Positions 23,007 through 37,400 of a stretch of DNA of 64,000 nt are shown piece by piece (positions within the stretch are counted from its first letter, which is position 1; the number at the start of each line of letters is the position of its first letter). Where the stretch lies: the NCBI GenBank assembly GCA_013397935.1, contig VZRN01005005.1:656249-720248 (forward strand), in the 5' to 3' direction. Made by a program: the position numbers and the translations under genes. The notes below the pieces were generated by a model, which saw only the letters and a program-made list of their open reading frames with translations, searched no databases and was not told where the DNA came from. The stretch comes from Dasyornis broadbenti (Eukaryota; Chordata; Aves; Passeriformes; Dasyornithidae).

Positions 23007-24376
23007 CCAGCAGCCATGAACCTGAGCACACTCAGTGAGGAAACAAGCCTCCCTTCCTTGCTCTGATATTAAACCAGGATGTGCTGTCCCCTTTAGGGAT
23101 AATTATCAATCACTGGATTGATGACGGATTACATTAGCTAATGGATTACATTAATTTCTTATTCAGCAGTAAAAAGCAGATGTGTGAGCAAGAACTATGG
23201 GCTTTTATGCTCGTATATCCTTTCTCCCCTCTATTTGGCAGCAACAGCCAAAATTTATTCGTGCTTCCTCCTGACCCCAGCAGACGTGCACGGCTTGGCA
23301 AGAATGCCCAATGCATTCACTCACTGCCATGCTGATGGTCATTTATTAATTACATGGCCCTGTGCTCATTAGCCTGCAGCCTGGGCTGCTAAGGGAGGTG
23401 ATGTGCCCTGCTCGGAAGCCAAGGCACAAGGACAAACTGCTGGGGAAAGAGAAACCCTCGCCCAGGAGTGGGAACTGCTGTGCATCTGCCACACTAGAGG
23501 GGAAAAAACCCAGCCCTGCACACCCAGGCTGGCCTAGGCTGGGCCAGCCTCTGCAGAGAACACGGAGATGGGAAGGAAAAGGGATAAGTGGGGTGAGAGC
23601 ATCAGCAGGCACTGCTGTGGGCTGGAGGGGCTGCTGTGTCAGGGAACAGCTGAGGGAGCCCCAGCCCCTCTGGCAGCACAACCCCGCTCACGGCTCGGTG
23701 CAGGCTCCCCTGAGGGGATGCTCACTGGGGTTTTCTCAGCAAAAACCAGAGAGGACTGGGAAGTGTCAACAGATGTCAGGAGAGAAACCTTCAGCATCAA
23801 GTTTTCCTCCATTAAGGATAATAGAGAAAAAACTCACCCACTGAAAAGAGGCTTCTCAGTGCTTTTTGTGCACGAAGTTGCTCCATTTTCCTGTGTTTCT
23901 GCTCGTGACACCTGTGCTTTTAGCCCCCAAACCCTGACACGCTTGTCACTTGCTGCCTGTTGCACATCCACCCTGTGGCAGACAGGAAAAGGCGGCTGCC
24001 AGCTTTCAGCATCACTGAATTTCAGACAAATCTAAGCCTGGCTTCAGCCTCCATGAGAGAACTGCTGCTGCTCCAGCATTTATATTCAAAGCAAATTTGT
24101 GGGGGGAAAACACACAACAGAGAACATGACGTGCAAATCATTATTTTGCTTCACTAGAGCTGGACACTGATGCAAAAGGAATATTTGAATCTCATCGTCA
24201 GTCACACCTGCTAATCAGGGCTCCTGCTCTCACCCAGCCAGGACAGAAATTGTATTAACACACACAGCCAAGCGAACTGCTTCCCTCACTCCTGGCCTAC
24301 ATGGGGCTGCCAAGGCAGCAGAAAGCATCTCCCAAAAATTATTTACCCTCAGAACATCTTACAAACCCCAGGCCAT
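23007..24376. other. Non-coding spacer with AT-rich homeodomain-site block
   Basis: The 23,085-23,390 part is AT-rich with many TAAT/ATTA cores, including GGATTACATTA twice (23,126-23,136 and 23,143-23,153) and the sequence GGATTGATGACGGATTA. It resembles a conserved non-coding regulatory element, though conservation cannot be judged here. The rest shows no gene. Confidence 0.4.
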
Positions 24377-24452
24377 GATGTCCCTGATCATGGCAAGGGG
24401 GTGGAATGAGATGATCTTTAAGGTCTCACATAACCCTTTTGTGATTCTATGA
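24377..24452 (+). mobile_element. CR1 LINE scrap, last 75 bases
   Basis: GGTGGAATGAGATGATCTTT, AAGGTCTC and TTGTGATTCTATGAC are the final CR1 3' UTR bases, with a partial deletion of the CCTTCCAACCCAAA block. Confidence 0.85.
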
Positions 24453-27400
24453 CAATTGTCAGGTGGAAGCTTGGAAACCTCAGTTTCAGCTAGAAGTATT
24501 TTCTGGTTGTAAATTGGAGATTGCAACCTCAGTCAAGCAGTTATGGATTGAATCACTGTGTCTGACACAGAGAAAAGTGTCAGGGAAATTTTACTGCAAC
24601 AGAGCAAATGGGGTTTGCCCTTAAGCACTGGACAAATCTTCCAGCTCATTACCCAGTAATAAGAAACACTTGGACAAATTAGGGTTTGGGAAGTCGAGGC
24701 TGCAGAGCAGCTCTTTGATTTACTTTAAACTGACCTGCAAAAGAAAACATCCCCTCTGTCCCTCCTGGTCACTCTCAGCACACAGCAGCACCATGAGTAA
24801 CATCCTGAGTGCAGGGCAGGGGTAATTACAGCTAATTGCAATCCTGCTTTCCCCCCTCACTCTCTGAGCACCCTCTCAGCCAAGGCAGGCTCTTCCCTGG
24901 TTTGTCTGGAAAGCTGAAGCAAAGCTGAGACATCCTTGGGCTCCCAAAGTCCAGGTGGCGTGGGTTGCACAGGGCCAAAAGGATGCTCACTGCAGGTTTG
25001 GTGCCATGGTCTGGCAGCAGCTGCTTCCCAGGAGAGGATTCATTTCATGGCCCAGGACAGCCAGGGATGCAAACCCGCAGCCCACACAAGACCCCTTACA
25101 GGAACAGCCACACTTGGCTTCTCTCAAAAGAGGGTTTAGCTCATACAGTGCCCGGTCGTTGCATTTTTAGCCAAACCTTTTGCAGTATTTGCAGAGTGAG
25201 GATCACTGGCCTGGCAGCCACTTGTTTTTAATGATTTTGACTTCTCTGCAGAAAATGGTCCCAGCCAAGCAGAGTGCAGAAATAAACGGCTTCAGCAGGT
25301 TCCTCCAAAGAAAAGGAGAGAAAACTCCCTTCTGCCAAGAACAAATACAGACCATTCAGGAGTTCCTGGGAGCTTGGGTTGGTTTTGTTTGTCTGCTCTC
25401 GCTTTTAATTCATAGTCACTGAAAGTGTTTTGTGCCCTTAACCATTGCATGTGCCACCAACTCAGCACTTAATGAGGAGGAAGTGAGACTTACACAGTCA
25501 CTGCTCAGACAGGAGGGGGGAGAGGCAGCCGTGCCAGCCTCTGCAGCCATCCTGATCCAGAGCAGCTGGCAGGAGCTGGCACAGGGCAGGGCCCTCAATC
25601 CCTGCCCACCCACCCCGCTGCAGGAAGGGAAAGCTTCACATCACAGCAGGCACCAGGGGAATGCACAAATCCCACCATGGCAGGGCTGGGGAGGAGCCCC
25701 GTGTCCCTGGGCAGGGACAACACTGATGTCACCTGCACCGCACAGCCCTGCAACGCTCAAAGGGGCTGCCCATGCTGCCAAATCCCCTCATCCTTTCCAA
25801 GAGCAGGCACCTGGCAAAGATAAGGATGAAAACAAAATAAGGAGAAACTTTCAGGCTTCCTGTGGAACAAGAGCAGTGCCATAAACTCTTGCCACAACCA
25901 GCTGTGGGTGGGGATGTGGCAGAGGATTGCTGAGGGTTGTAAAGTTTCCCCAGCTCAGGGAGGGAGCAGAGCTGCACTTGTCCACAGCAAGGGACACAGA
26001 CACACCGCAGAGGACAGCGCAACACAACATCCCCTCAGTGCCACAGCAGAGGGGCAAGAGATAAGTCAGTGCTGCACACACAGCTTTAAACCCCTTGGGA
26101 TGGGCTTTACTCCCCAGGCTGAGATCAAAGGCACCTTGGCTTGGGCAAGCTGCTGCTCTGCTGTGGGCTACACCCTCCTAGAGTGGAGCAGGCAGCACCG
26201 GAGCCACAGGAGCAGCACAGGGGGAGAGCCAGAATCCAAGAGGAGGAATTAACCCCACATCCCTCAGAGGCAAAGGCATTTGGAGGAGCTCAGAGGTGGC
26301 TGCCAAAGACTGCCTGCCACCCGCCAGCCCTGCCCTGGCAGGAGGACACAGCCCTGCTCCTCCGCAGCCTCCCCTCCACGCTGCTGCCCAGCAGGAACGG
26401 GGATTGCCCAAAGTGCCTGTAAAACACTGTTAGGATTGGCAAGCACTCAGGAACAAGTGACTCCCTTCCCTGCCAACTCGAGGGGATGGAAAAGGCTCAT
26501 TAAAGGCAAGACAGAGTCTCTCCGGATGCAGGGCAAGGCAGGGTGAGCCGGCCCAGGCACCCAGCAGCCCGTTTGGATGGAGAGCTGTCGGTCACACCCC
26601 AGCACATGCAGGCAGGGTGGGCTGCATCACCATGGCCCCAAAATAGCAGCAGTTCTTCCATTCCATTCCATCCCCAGCCAGTAGCCATGCCCTCCTCCTC
26701 CCTGCAAAAGCAGACAGCCCTTTGCTTTCAGAGCTGGCTGCAGAGGCTGCAGATCCCAGCTGGGGATGTGCAAGGGGACCAGAGCATGAAGAGCAGGGAC
26801 CGTGCCACGCTCTGACAGTCACAGGCTGCATGAAAGAACCTTTGCTGCTTTGTGCACAAACACGAATTCTCTCTGTCCACGACCCAGCCACAGCCCTGGC
26901 CAAGCTGTCCCCAGCACCATGGCAGGACAGGGCCCCACACTTGGTCATGGCTGCAGCAGGGGACCCCTGCCCATGGCTCCAGCACCTGGCACAGCAGAGC
27001 TGCCTCTGCCCAGCTCTGCCTCAAATTGGGTTCCTCTGCCACGGAAACAGCAGAGACATCACAGGCACAGAGAAAAACCCAACCCCCAAGAAAGCAAGAA
27101 CCATAACTCCCAGGGCTCCAAACCAGGCACTGGGAGGCTCTGTGTCCCCAGGCAGAGCCCAGCTCACCGAGGAGCACATGGTCCAGAGGAGCAGGCTGGG
27201 CTGTCTGCCCAACCAACACAACCCAGCCCAACCACATCCTTCATCACTGGCACGTCAAGGAGCATAATAGTCCTCAGTTTTCAGCTTGGTTTTTCATGGC
27301 ATCTCTTCTTGGTGGAAGAAGAAAAGGGGCATCACGGGAGCTGTCAGTGAGTCCTGGCCAGAGCTGACACATAGAAGCCACACACAATCCCCATCACCGT

Positions 27401-28211
27401 GCAATGCTGCAGCACAGCCCTGCAGCTCCCAAGGACAGCCCGGCACCCCAGGGACACAGCAAAGGAGCAAGAGAAACAGGGCTACATACTCATCCTGCAG
27501 CGGGCCCCCCGCAGGCCCCTGTGCCAGCCTGCGGCTCCGCTGGGCAGTGCAAGCTCCGGCCAGGTCGGTCGCTCCCAGGAGGGATGGCCTGCAGGAGGGA
27601 TGTGGAAGCCACCTCAGCCTCCCGTCCTCAGCATCAGCAGCACAGCACAGCAGCGGTTTCATTCACTGATCCAAGGAAACAGAAAAATCGGAATCGCTCC
27701 TGCCACCCAAGGCAAATGGCTGCTGACAGACACTGCCTGGCATCGCTGGGCTGCCCCAGCCCTCGGAGCTCGGCTCCCTGCAAGGCTCCAGCATGTCAGC
27801 AGGCAAATCCTCTTTGCCTATGGGCAAGGGAACTGTAGGGGGGAGGAAAAAAAGCATCAAGAAACTCTTTGTCTCCAAAGATCCCAGCCGGGCGCACGTG
27901 CAGTGTGAGCTTCCTGGAGAGGGCGGAGGGGGGTCTGGACTTGGGAGCCATCGTTTCCGCCCGCAGATCCCTCCGCTCACTTATTGTCTTCTAAAAATAA
28001 AAGTAAACACTGAAGAAGAGCTCTTTGTTTTTATTCTTGCTGTGTCAGAGAGATTTCTCTGAGAGGAACAAGTTGTGGGGCCTCTTCCCAAACCCCTGGG
28101 AGCTGCCCCTGAGACCAGCACAGTGCTGAGGAAGCAGTGGGTGTCCCAGGGACTGCAGAGAAGGAAAGCCATCCTCACTTCCCTCCAACCCACAGCTGCT
28201 CATGGTAGGGA
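24453..28211. other. Long non-coding stretch, no gene seen
   Basis: No interspersed repeat or recognisable exon. There is a short (TTCCA)n run near 26,655-26,671. Overlapping frames at 26,722-27,350 (plus) and 26,728-27,237 (minus) are of similar length on both strands, which argues for chance. Confidence 0.45.
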
Positions 28212-28492
28212 TCATAAATCCCAGAAGGGTTTGGGTTGGAAGGGACCTTAAAGCTCATCTCATTCCACCCCTGCCAGGGCAGGGACACATTCCACTATCC
28301 CAGGCTTCTCCAAGCCCTGTCCAGCCTGGCCTTGGACACTTCCAGGGATCCAGGGGCAGCCACAGCTGCTCTGGGCACCCTGTTCCAGGGCCTGCCCACC
28401 CTCCCAGGGAACAATTCCGTCCCAATATCTGATCTAATCCCACTCTCTGTCAGTTTGAAGTCATTCCCTCTTGTCCTGTCACTCCAGGCCCT
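28212..28492 (-). mobile_element. CR1 LINE fragment, 3' end, minus strand
   Basis: On the plus strand it reads TTTGGGTTGGAAGGGACCTT, then CAGGGACACATTCCACTATC, then the ORF2 tail in reverse to CCTCTTGTCCTGTCACTCC. This is the typical reverse complement of a 5'-truncated CR1. Confidence 0.92.
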
Positions 28493-31400
28493 TGTGATGG
28501 TGAGGATTCCCTGTGCTGAGTTCTACCTGTGCTGGGCAAACCCTTTCCCCTCTGTTTCAGGTCAGAGGCCATTGCCCCAAGTGCAGGAAACCTCAGTCTA
28601 AGCCACATCACTCCCCTTAATAAAGCAGCAAAGCACAAGGAAACCAGGAAAGCTGTTTTAACACATAAAATACATATTTAAAAAGTAAGATTGAGATATG
28701 TCTGTGCATCTCTCACTGGTTTGTTTCCAAATCTCTCTTCCTGACAGGCCCAGAGGCTGACGAGACCAAGCCTGAGCCCCACACAGCCAACGTCACTGAT
28801 TAAACACAAGCACAAACTTCCTCACAAGGCAGCTGCCCTAATCTAAGCATCTCGCAGCTTTCCCAGTTGTTTGTTCAGCTTCTTCCTTTGCCGTGGAGCT
28901 GCTATACAGAACTGCAGGGTAATGAGACACACACACACAATTACCTTTCTTTGACCTGCATTAGCAATAAATCCAGCATTAATAGCCCAGAGCCTCAGGT
29001 ATCCTCCGTGATTTGATAAAATTGCTTATCTAAGCAAAACTCTGCAGGGGCCAGCCTCATTACTCAGAGCAAAGCTTTTCCCCCACGCCCTGATTAACAG
29101 TGTTTCTTTAATTTGCCAGCTCCAAAAAAACCCCCATAGATTAAAACAAAAAGATAAAAAAAGAGGAGACATTTGTTTTCTCCATCTGAGAGCTCGAAAA
29201 GCTTCTCAAGGGAAGCGCCATGGGACCTGTCCAGGCTGCTGGAACACCTCAGCCCTGGGGAATGGCACACGCCAAGAGCAGTGGGGCTCCAGGGAGAGAG
29301 GAGTCACCCATCCCGAAGGCAAGGGGCAGCTCAGAGGGACAGAACGAGACGCAATTGGAGCCACAGCTGCCATGGTTCCCTCCTGGAGCAACCCAGAGCT
29401 CCCAGCCCTGTGCTCCACTGGGACAGGGCCCTGCCCTCCGCCCCTCATGGGGACAGATGCATTCAAAGATAACAAGACTGACAGGGCCTCAGCTCAGTAC
29501 TGCAGCTCCTAGGGGAAAGAAAAGGGAAAGAGAAAAAAAAACAAAAAAAGCAAAGGAAAAGGGCTCATGACTGCAAACATCCTCCCCAGGGCCTGATTAC
29601 CCCTGAGAGTAATGAGTTATAACGACCAGTGCAGGACCAGTAAAGCAGCCCTTCCCTGAGCAATAAAGCAGCCTGGGAATACACACACCAAAGTCTGCTG
29701 ATAAAAATGCCCTTCATTCCCAAACCATCCACTTCTTGGCTGCCAAGTTACCCACTGTGTTTGCCTGGGTAGTTTTTCTCCCAGTAGAGCAGTGACAGTG
29801 ATCTGAGCCTGGGTGCAGCCTCCAGGGCACTGCAGGATCCTCCTGTGGCTCAGCACAGCTGGGGAAGGAGAGTCTCCCCTCTCCAAGCACAGCTCAGCCC
29901 CTCAAAATCCCAGAAGAACTCTACAGCTGCACATGTAACAATTTATGAGTGCCAGAGTATGAAAAAATGGTCATTACACCCATCCCGTGTCAGGCAGGGA
30001 CTCTGGGGGCTCCGCTGCCTTCGCCAGGCTGGCACCTCCCTCCTCTTGTCCCCGTGCTGAGGCTGCAGCCAGACCCTGCAGCACCATCCTGCTGCTTCAG
30101 ACAAGCTCCAGCACAGAGGGAGGACTCAGCAATGCAACCTCCCTCCAGCCTCTGCCAGCGTTTTTCTGATCTCACAGCTGGCTCTAGCACAGGAGGCCGC
30201 ATTCTCCTCAGCCACCCAACCTCTTGCTCTTCCAGCGGCTCTGGGAGGCTGCACATCAGCTCTAGGGACCTGTCACCACTTCACACCACACAAACAAAAC
30301 CCAAATCAAATCCATGAAGCAAGAAAAGAGAGAAAACAGCTTTGTTGCTTATTAGTTCACCTATGAGCCAGAAAGCCAAGTCACACCAAAAAAATTTGTG
30401 GGCGAGAGACAGCAGGATGTTTAACTGCTGAGCTTCCAGCGTCCTCCGCTGCAGCAGAACAAATCCAGGACCCACGCAGGGCTGAGCAGAGAGTGAGATC
30501 CAGGCAGGCCACAAGCCCTACGTGCCCAAAGACACTTGGACGGTCAGCTTGCACCTTTGCCTGGTCTGGCACAGCACAGTAAAATCCCAGAACATGGGAA
30601 GCAACGCTGGGCACTGAGCCAGGGCCAAACTCAACAGCAGCCGTGGCACGGTGGGACTGGCACAGGGATGTGCCCAGGATGTGCTGGTACTGCTGGGAGT
30701 GCTGCCATCCTGGATGGGGTGTGCTGGCAGCCAGAGCCAGGCTAAGAGCTGGCAGGAGCAGAGTTGTTAGCCAGGACCTGTAAAGCAGACTGTAACCAAA
30801 GAAAAGCCACATCCCTATTAAAAACTGCCCAGCAGTGGTGTGAAAGGACACCACTGTCCTTACAGGGCCCAGCCATTCCAGCTCCAAACTCTTTGGACAC
30901 TCTGAGCTCACAGAGCTGCCAGGATAAGCTGCAATGCATTGTTAATTACAACTTTACAGGTGTATGGATTCATTTACTCAAGGCACGTCTCCTGGGAACC
31001 CAAGGGATGTTTGTCAGCTTTCATCTCAATCTAAGTTCCAGCCTGGAGCTGATCCAGAGGGGCACTTCAGGCCTTAAGCACTCTGGTGGGAGTGCCTTCA
31101 GCAGGAGCCATGGAGAGACTTTGGCTTTCCTCGAGTCATCTTAATTCATTTCAGTGTGCTTCCTGCTGCTAGCACTGCAGGCAAAATCAACAGTAAGAAC
31201 TTGCCAAGGCTCCCAGCAGCTGCCCGGAGCCAGGGCCAGGCCGGGGAGCCCCCGGGGCAGGGCTGGGTGCTGGCAGTGCTGTCACGCCAGCCCAGCATCT
31301 CCCACAGCCTCAGCACTTCACACCCTGTGCCTCCTCTGGAGAAAAGACCAAGCTCCAAACCCCAGGCACAGGCACTGCTCTGCTCTGGGATGCACACACA

Positions 31401-34400
31401 AATCTGGACTGGGAAAGCTTCACAACCACTCCATGCAACAAGGCTGTGTCTCCCTCAGCTGCCCTCCCACTGCCCTCTCCTCATGCAGCTGCTCAGGATG
31501 AGCCAACAGTTCCCATGGGACATCCACCACCCACGGCAGATGTCCCCTCTGAGAGCACAGCCTGCTCTCCAGCCACCAGGAGGGGCAGAGTGGCTGCCTC
31601 AGGAACCACTGTATACCCACTCTTCACCACCAGGACATGCTCAGCATTCCCTGGAACATATTAAGGAATGCAAAACCCAGTCCTCACTCCTGCTGTCCCC
31701 TGCATCAAGTTCTGTGCAGGCAGTGCAAGGCACCCAGGAGGGGTAACTAGCAGGATACCTGTCCCAGTTAATTATTACCTGGCCAGCTATCAGTGTTTCT
31801 GTGCAGGGACAGCCTTGTTCAAATTCAGGGAAGAAGGTCAAAGTGGCACCAGCCCTTTGCCACCTGCTGAGCCCCAAGCAGCCTGGCCAGCTCATCTGCA
31901 CACACCTAGGGCAGAGCAGAGCAGGACTCCTGTCCTGGGGAAATGGGGCACAGAGGGCTGATGTGACCTTCCCAGGCAAGCAGGGTGACACTGCCTTTCC
32001 CAGGTGCCACATCCACTGATCCTCACCAGCTCCAGTCACACAGAGGAGGGGCTGGATCAATGAAAAGCAGGACAGCTTTGCTGGGTTGGAGCCCCAGCAC
32101 CTCCAGCTGTTCTTAGTATGCCACCCCAGCTCATTGCAACCTGCTGGGATCTCTCCTGGAGCTCACCCACCTGCCCCTTGGCTTCTTCAAGTCCAGCTCC
32201 ATGTGCTGGAAGCCAGGCTGCCCCAGTGCCCATGCTGGGTTCCAGGGCTGATCCCAACACCTGTCTGACCGTGTGCCAGCAGTAGAGACCTCACTGGGCT
32301 CAGGGTGTGCGGGAGGAAGAGCCCAGCAAAACAGGCAGAGAGGGCAGGGCTGGCTTTGACCTCCCCAGCTCTGCCAAACTTCATAGCACACCCCTGCTGC
32401 AAGAGGAGGTTTCAGCTTGCAGACCAAAACCCCTTCAAACCCCTTCAAATCTAAAAGTTATTTCCAAGGGATGTACAAGGGACAGCACCACAGTTACAGG
32501 GCAACCCACAGATCTAAGAAGATCCTACTGGATTTTGCACCTCCACCAAAGCATTCCTAGAGAGCCTGCAGTTAAAAGAAGTCGCAAATCTTATTTGCAG
32601 CATCATTAAAGGGAGGAAAAGGAGATTAAGAAGATATGATAAGATCGAGTGCTATCAGCCTCAAGCAAACCTCAAAATTAAGTCCTGAGGTAAGAAGAGC
32701 AAAGTAATTACCTCATTGAAAAGCCTTTCCTTTCCTCATGACAGAGCATTCCCACTCAGGACTGGGTGTGTTCAGGGCCAATACTCTTTGATGCAGCCAG
32801 TGGTACCAAGGCAGGGCTGAGGAAAGCCCACTGCAAACCTTCCACAGCCTCATGCTTTTGCCTGATGCTCGCAGTTCCAGCTGCGATGTTTCTCCAGGAA
32901 AGGGAGGGGATTCATGTGTGCTTTTCTTTCTGAGAGCTGCAGTTCCTGAGACGCTGCTGAATGCAGGCTCCCAGCAGCAGCAGCCTGCCCAGGGGCCCTG
33001 GGCAAGGGAATAAGGAGTCACCAGTGAGTGATGAGACTTTAGGCAAGTTATGTCATTAATACAGCCAGGAATGTCTCTGCCTGGAGGGTAAATCCATCCG
33101 GTGACCTTATTGAGTCACTGCCTGCTGACTCACTCACTTGGGCAGCCCTGGCTGAGTTAGGCAAGGAGATGTCATGGTGACAAGGACTCAGTGCCTGTCA
33201 CCCAGCACAGGAGTCTTACAGGTTCTCCAGGCTGGCAGGAGCTTGTTTGCAGCAATCTATCACTCCGCTCTGCTCCCGTGCACCCACTCGCACTCCTCAT
33301 GCCACACATCTCCCACAGGAAGGGGCTTCATCTGCTCTCGTGGCAGGACAGCTCCCAGCAGAAGCAAGGAAGTCGTGTCACTGTTCAGTGTAGCAAGGAG
33401 TCAAGTGCGCAGGAGCAAAAGGCCACGATGCCACACAAAGCAGAGAAGCCAGAGCCAAAACAGCAGCCAGCCCCAGGCACCACCCCTGACCTGCTGCACG
33501 GCAGCCTGGGCTGCAGCTGCCACTCAGCTCCATCTCACAGCCAGCTGCAGGGCACACCCTGACACCTGCACTGCCCTCCCCAGCAGATGCCAGCCCTCTG
33601 CAATCACTGCCTCAGCCCCGGCAGCAGCGAGGAGAGAGGCGAGGCTCGGCCAGCTCCCTCCCCCTCCCAAACACAAAGGTCTCCTCAGAGGAGCCACGTG
33701 AAAGGGTTGGTGTCAGAGCTTGCTCTGGGAGCACCACACAGAGTCAGAGCTCTAATATTAGAGCGCAGATGATGACAGGGAAGAAGGGAAGGAACAAGAA
33801 AAGAACCATATAAATAGCAGCATTGTCCTTACTGGGCTTCACAGGGCATCTGATGTCAAACAGGACTGTTCACTCGGAGCTGAAGTCTCTAATTGATTCC
33901 CATCTGACAGTTTCTTATCCAGCACTTGTTCACCGGCCAAACAAGCTGAGTAAATATGCTTTGTTCTGCCATTAAAGCCAGTGACAAATCATTGGCTTGC
34001 AACAAACCCAGTGTAAACAGCATCCTTCCTCCCGGGCCAGATCTCCTCCCATTCCCCTGATGCCCTCCCACTGCTGCACTTGGATGCTCTGCCAGCCCCG
34101 CTCCTGGCATGGGGTAAAGACCTACGTGATGGGGACCAGCACACACATGGCTTTGGGAAGAGAAGTTGCTCTCTCAAGGGGGTTCGGGCTCCAAAACACC
34201 TTTGCAGACCACAAGTGAAACCTGCTGCAGCCCATCCCAACGGGAGAGCAGCACAGGCGTCACCCATCCCAACGGGAGAGCAGCACAGAAAACGAAACAA
34301 ACCTCAGGCCATGCCCTGCTATCACTGTGGCAGCGGCTTCACCAGGAGGCTTTGCTTAAACACCCTGTGATCCCAGTGTAAGCTACATCTTTGCTTCTCG

Positions 34401-37400
34401 ACATTTGCTAAACCCCAAAGCGCCTAGCTTGAAAGAAATCCAAAGAAAGGGAAAGAAAAAACCACAACATTTTTCAAATAGATGATTGCTGAGAGCTAGG
34501 GAGACCTTGTGGTTTTGTGAAGGGCCCGCTCAAAGCATATATTGCTTTTCAAACCCAGATGAGAACCGCAGCAAAAACAAGAGTCTCATGTTGATTTCAG
34601 CCCCAGTGAGGAGTGCAGAGAAGTGGGTGATGGTAGAAATATAGCCCAGATATTTGCCCTAAGGACCAAAGTCCTACCTCAACACTTGCCTGTTGAGAGA
34701 CACATCTGAAAACACGTGAGGAAGCGCAAGTGTAAACTTCTACCTGAGCCTTACTCCAAGACATTTCCTAAATGCTGACCTTAGTGCTGATGTTCGGAAT
34801 TTTTCTACGCAAAGCTGGAATCACACGTTCATCACACGACTCCAGAGGAAGCAGAGCTGAGAGCCCGAGCTTGAGCCCTGTGGGAAGGGATGGCTCTAAG
34901 CAAACAGGGTGAGCAGGATCCTTGAGTTGCACACAGAAGATTAGTTTTCTTCCCAAATCCACTGGAAAAGCTCTGGCCAGGGCACCCCCAGGTGGTACCA
35001 GACCCATACCCTCAGCAAAGCCTCATGAGACAGGGCCACAGCCACCACTGTGAAGGTGGCCACAAGGCCACCCTGCAGGAGTGACTCCCAGTCCCCTGCG
35101 CTGGAGGATGCAGAGCTTTGTCACTTGAAAACATTGTTGTCATCATCTGGGAAACAGAGGAATAATATAATCACATGTTTCTGATATCTCTGTTTACAAC
35201 TAAATTTCCAAGTCGTCCCAGAAAACATCTCTTGGGAACATTTCTGTAAGCATAGCTTAGCTGGAAAACCTTGGGCTCTGGCTCGGAGATTACAGCAAAT
35301 CCATCTCACGTGGCTCACAGTGAACTGGGAGCAAGGGACAGCTTGGGGCTCAGCTGAGAGCTCAAACAGGAGAAGGGGAGGGAAAGTGGGAACATCCTCA
35401 GAACCACTCAGCTGGTCCCAGAGCCTGGTTTAACACAGCCTGTGCTCATCTGTGTGCACACATGGCAAACACTCCCAGCCAAAGCCACTCAAGTCCATGG
35501 CAAAACCTCCCCCCTCAACTCTGCTGCCACAGGACTTGGCCCCAGGTAATCACCCTGATCATGCCAAGCCAAGTTATTCACACTGAAGCCCTTTGCCAGT
35601 ATCAGACCTGCTGCAATTGTCACTTCTGCAGGAGGATTCCTAATTATGTCCTAACAAAAAGGAGAATTGGTGATCCTTCACGTAGTGTTCCCTGCCCAGG
35701 GTTTGAAGAATACTCCTCACATTTCCAGTGTGGGTGGAGGCAAGATTAACAATGTCCTTGAACTGTGCACTTCCCTGCTTTTAAGAGTCTGGGGCTTATA
35801 AATGATGTACCACATGACTGCACCCCAAACCACCATCCCTCAGAACCCTCACAGCTTAGGAACTCCCTATCTCACCCCATCTGCTTGGGGTAGACAAGGA
35901 AACTTTTCTTCCAAGTTTCCGAAAGGTGGAATGGAGAGACTTGAGAGTTCACAGCAGCTGAGGTGTCGGTCAGTGAACAGTGGCTGACACCCAACACTGA
36001 ATCCTTGGGTTCCAATTTGAAGTGCTCCAAAGGGGTTGGAAGCAGCACCCTCGCACCCATGGTGTGCCCACACCTCGCCTTCCCCTCCAGCCAGCACTAC
36101 CAGGGACAAGGCTTTTCCCAAAGCTCTCAATGACAGAGAAGAAAACTTCACTCCCAAATACCTGATACCATCCCTGCCCTTGGGAAAGGATCTCTCCTGT
36201 GACTCATCACACCGAGCATCCTCAGTATTTCTAGTCACCGTTTCTGTGTACTCACCAAACAGGGCCAAAGGATGGTCTGGAAGGACAGAAACCCTCGCAC
36301 CAGGTCCCAGAGCACTTGGCCAGGCCGTTGGGATTTCACTGGGCTCCACACAGGGCTGCAGCATCAGCCCCTGGACAAAGGGTTCAGAGCCCTGTGCCCA
36401 CCCCATCCCAGGCAGATGCTGGTGTCAGGCAGACTGCAAGGCAGCCACAGGCGTGGGGCACAGGACTGCCAGAGCTCACAGGGCCCTGCAATTCCCTGTC
36501 TGTGGGAGATCAGCCTTGCCCCTCTGCCGAGCACTTCAAGCTCTAAACCTGAAAAGCAGAGCAATAAAGGACCACATGTAACACGAGACCTCAAGTTTCA
36601 CCAAGCTCTCTTCCCAGGGAACTGCAAATATTTGCAGTGTTTTATCCAATATCCCTCTCTGTTTGCCCAGTGCCCAAAGATAAATGAACAGGTCACGTAC
36701 ACTTAAGATATAAAGATTTCATAAGACTTCAGCACAAGCACCAGCAAGGCACTGTTGCCACAGGGAAACAATCGGCATCCATGGGCACCTGGGGACCCAG
36801 ACTGACAGTGCCATGGAAGCTCCTGTGCCCTTGGTCACTGTCCCTTACCAGCCCCAGGGATGGATGTTCAGGTCACACACCCCAGTTTGTCCGTGTCAAT
36901 GTCTACTGTCCCTGCAGCCCAGCAGAGGCCACCCCAGAGGACTGAGCCAGCGTGGGCATGGCCATGGCTGGAGGCGAGTGCCAGGACTTTCAGGAGGTGA
37001 GGTTTGCAGCAAACACCTCTGGAGCCTCCTCCAAAAGCTCCCAAATGCCAGATGACAGCACATTTCCAAGCTCTTTGCACTGAACAAGGACACAAGGGGT
37101 TGTGACCCTCATGTTCAGTTTGGGTGGCAGCACCCCAGAGCCAGGTCTGGATCTCCACACAGGCAGGCAATCCATCACCAACAGCAAAATCTATTCCCTC
37201 TCCATGCTCTTTTTTCTGCTCTGTTTCTCCCAGAAATGCTCCTGACCAATCCTAGTAGCCCAATTTCCGAGCTCTGGCTCCCTCTCCCCTACAGCGTGTT
37301 TTCAATCATGTGTTAAAAGGGCAAGTAATGCAGAAACAAATCTGCACTAAAGGTCAGGCAGCTTCCCCCATGCTCCAAGGCTGAAGAAAAGCCCCTCTGG

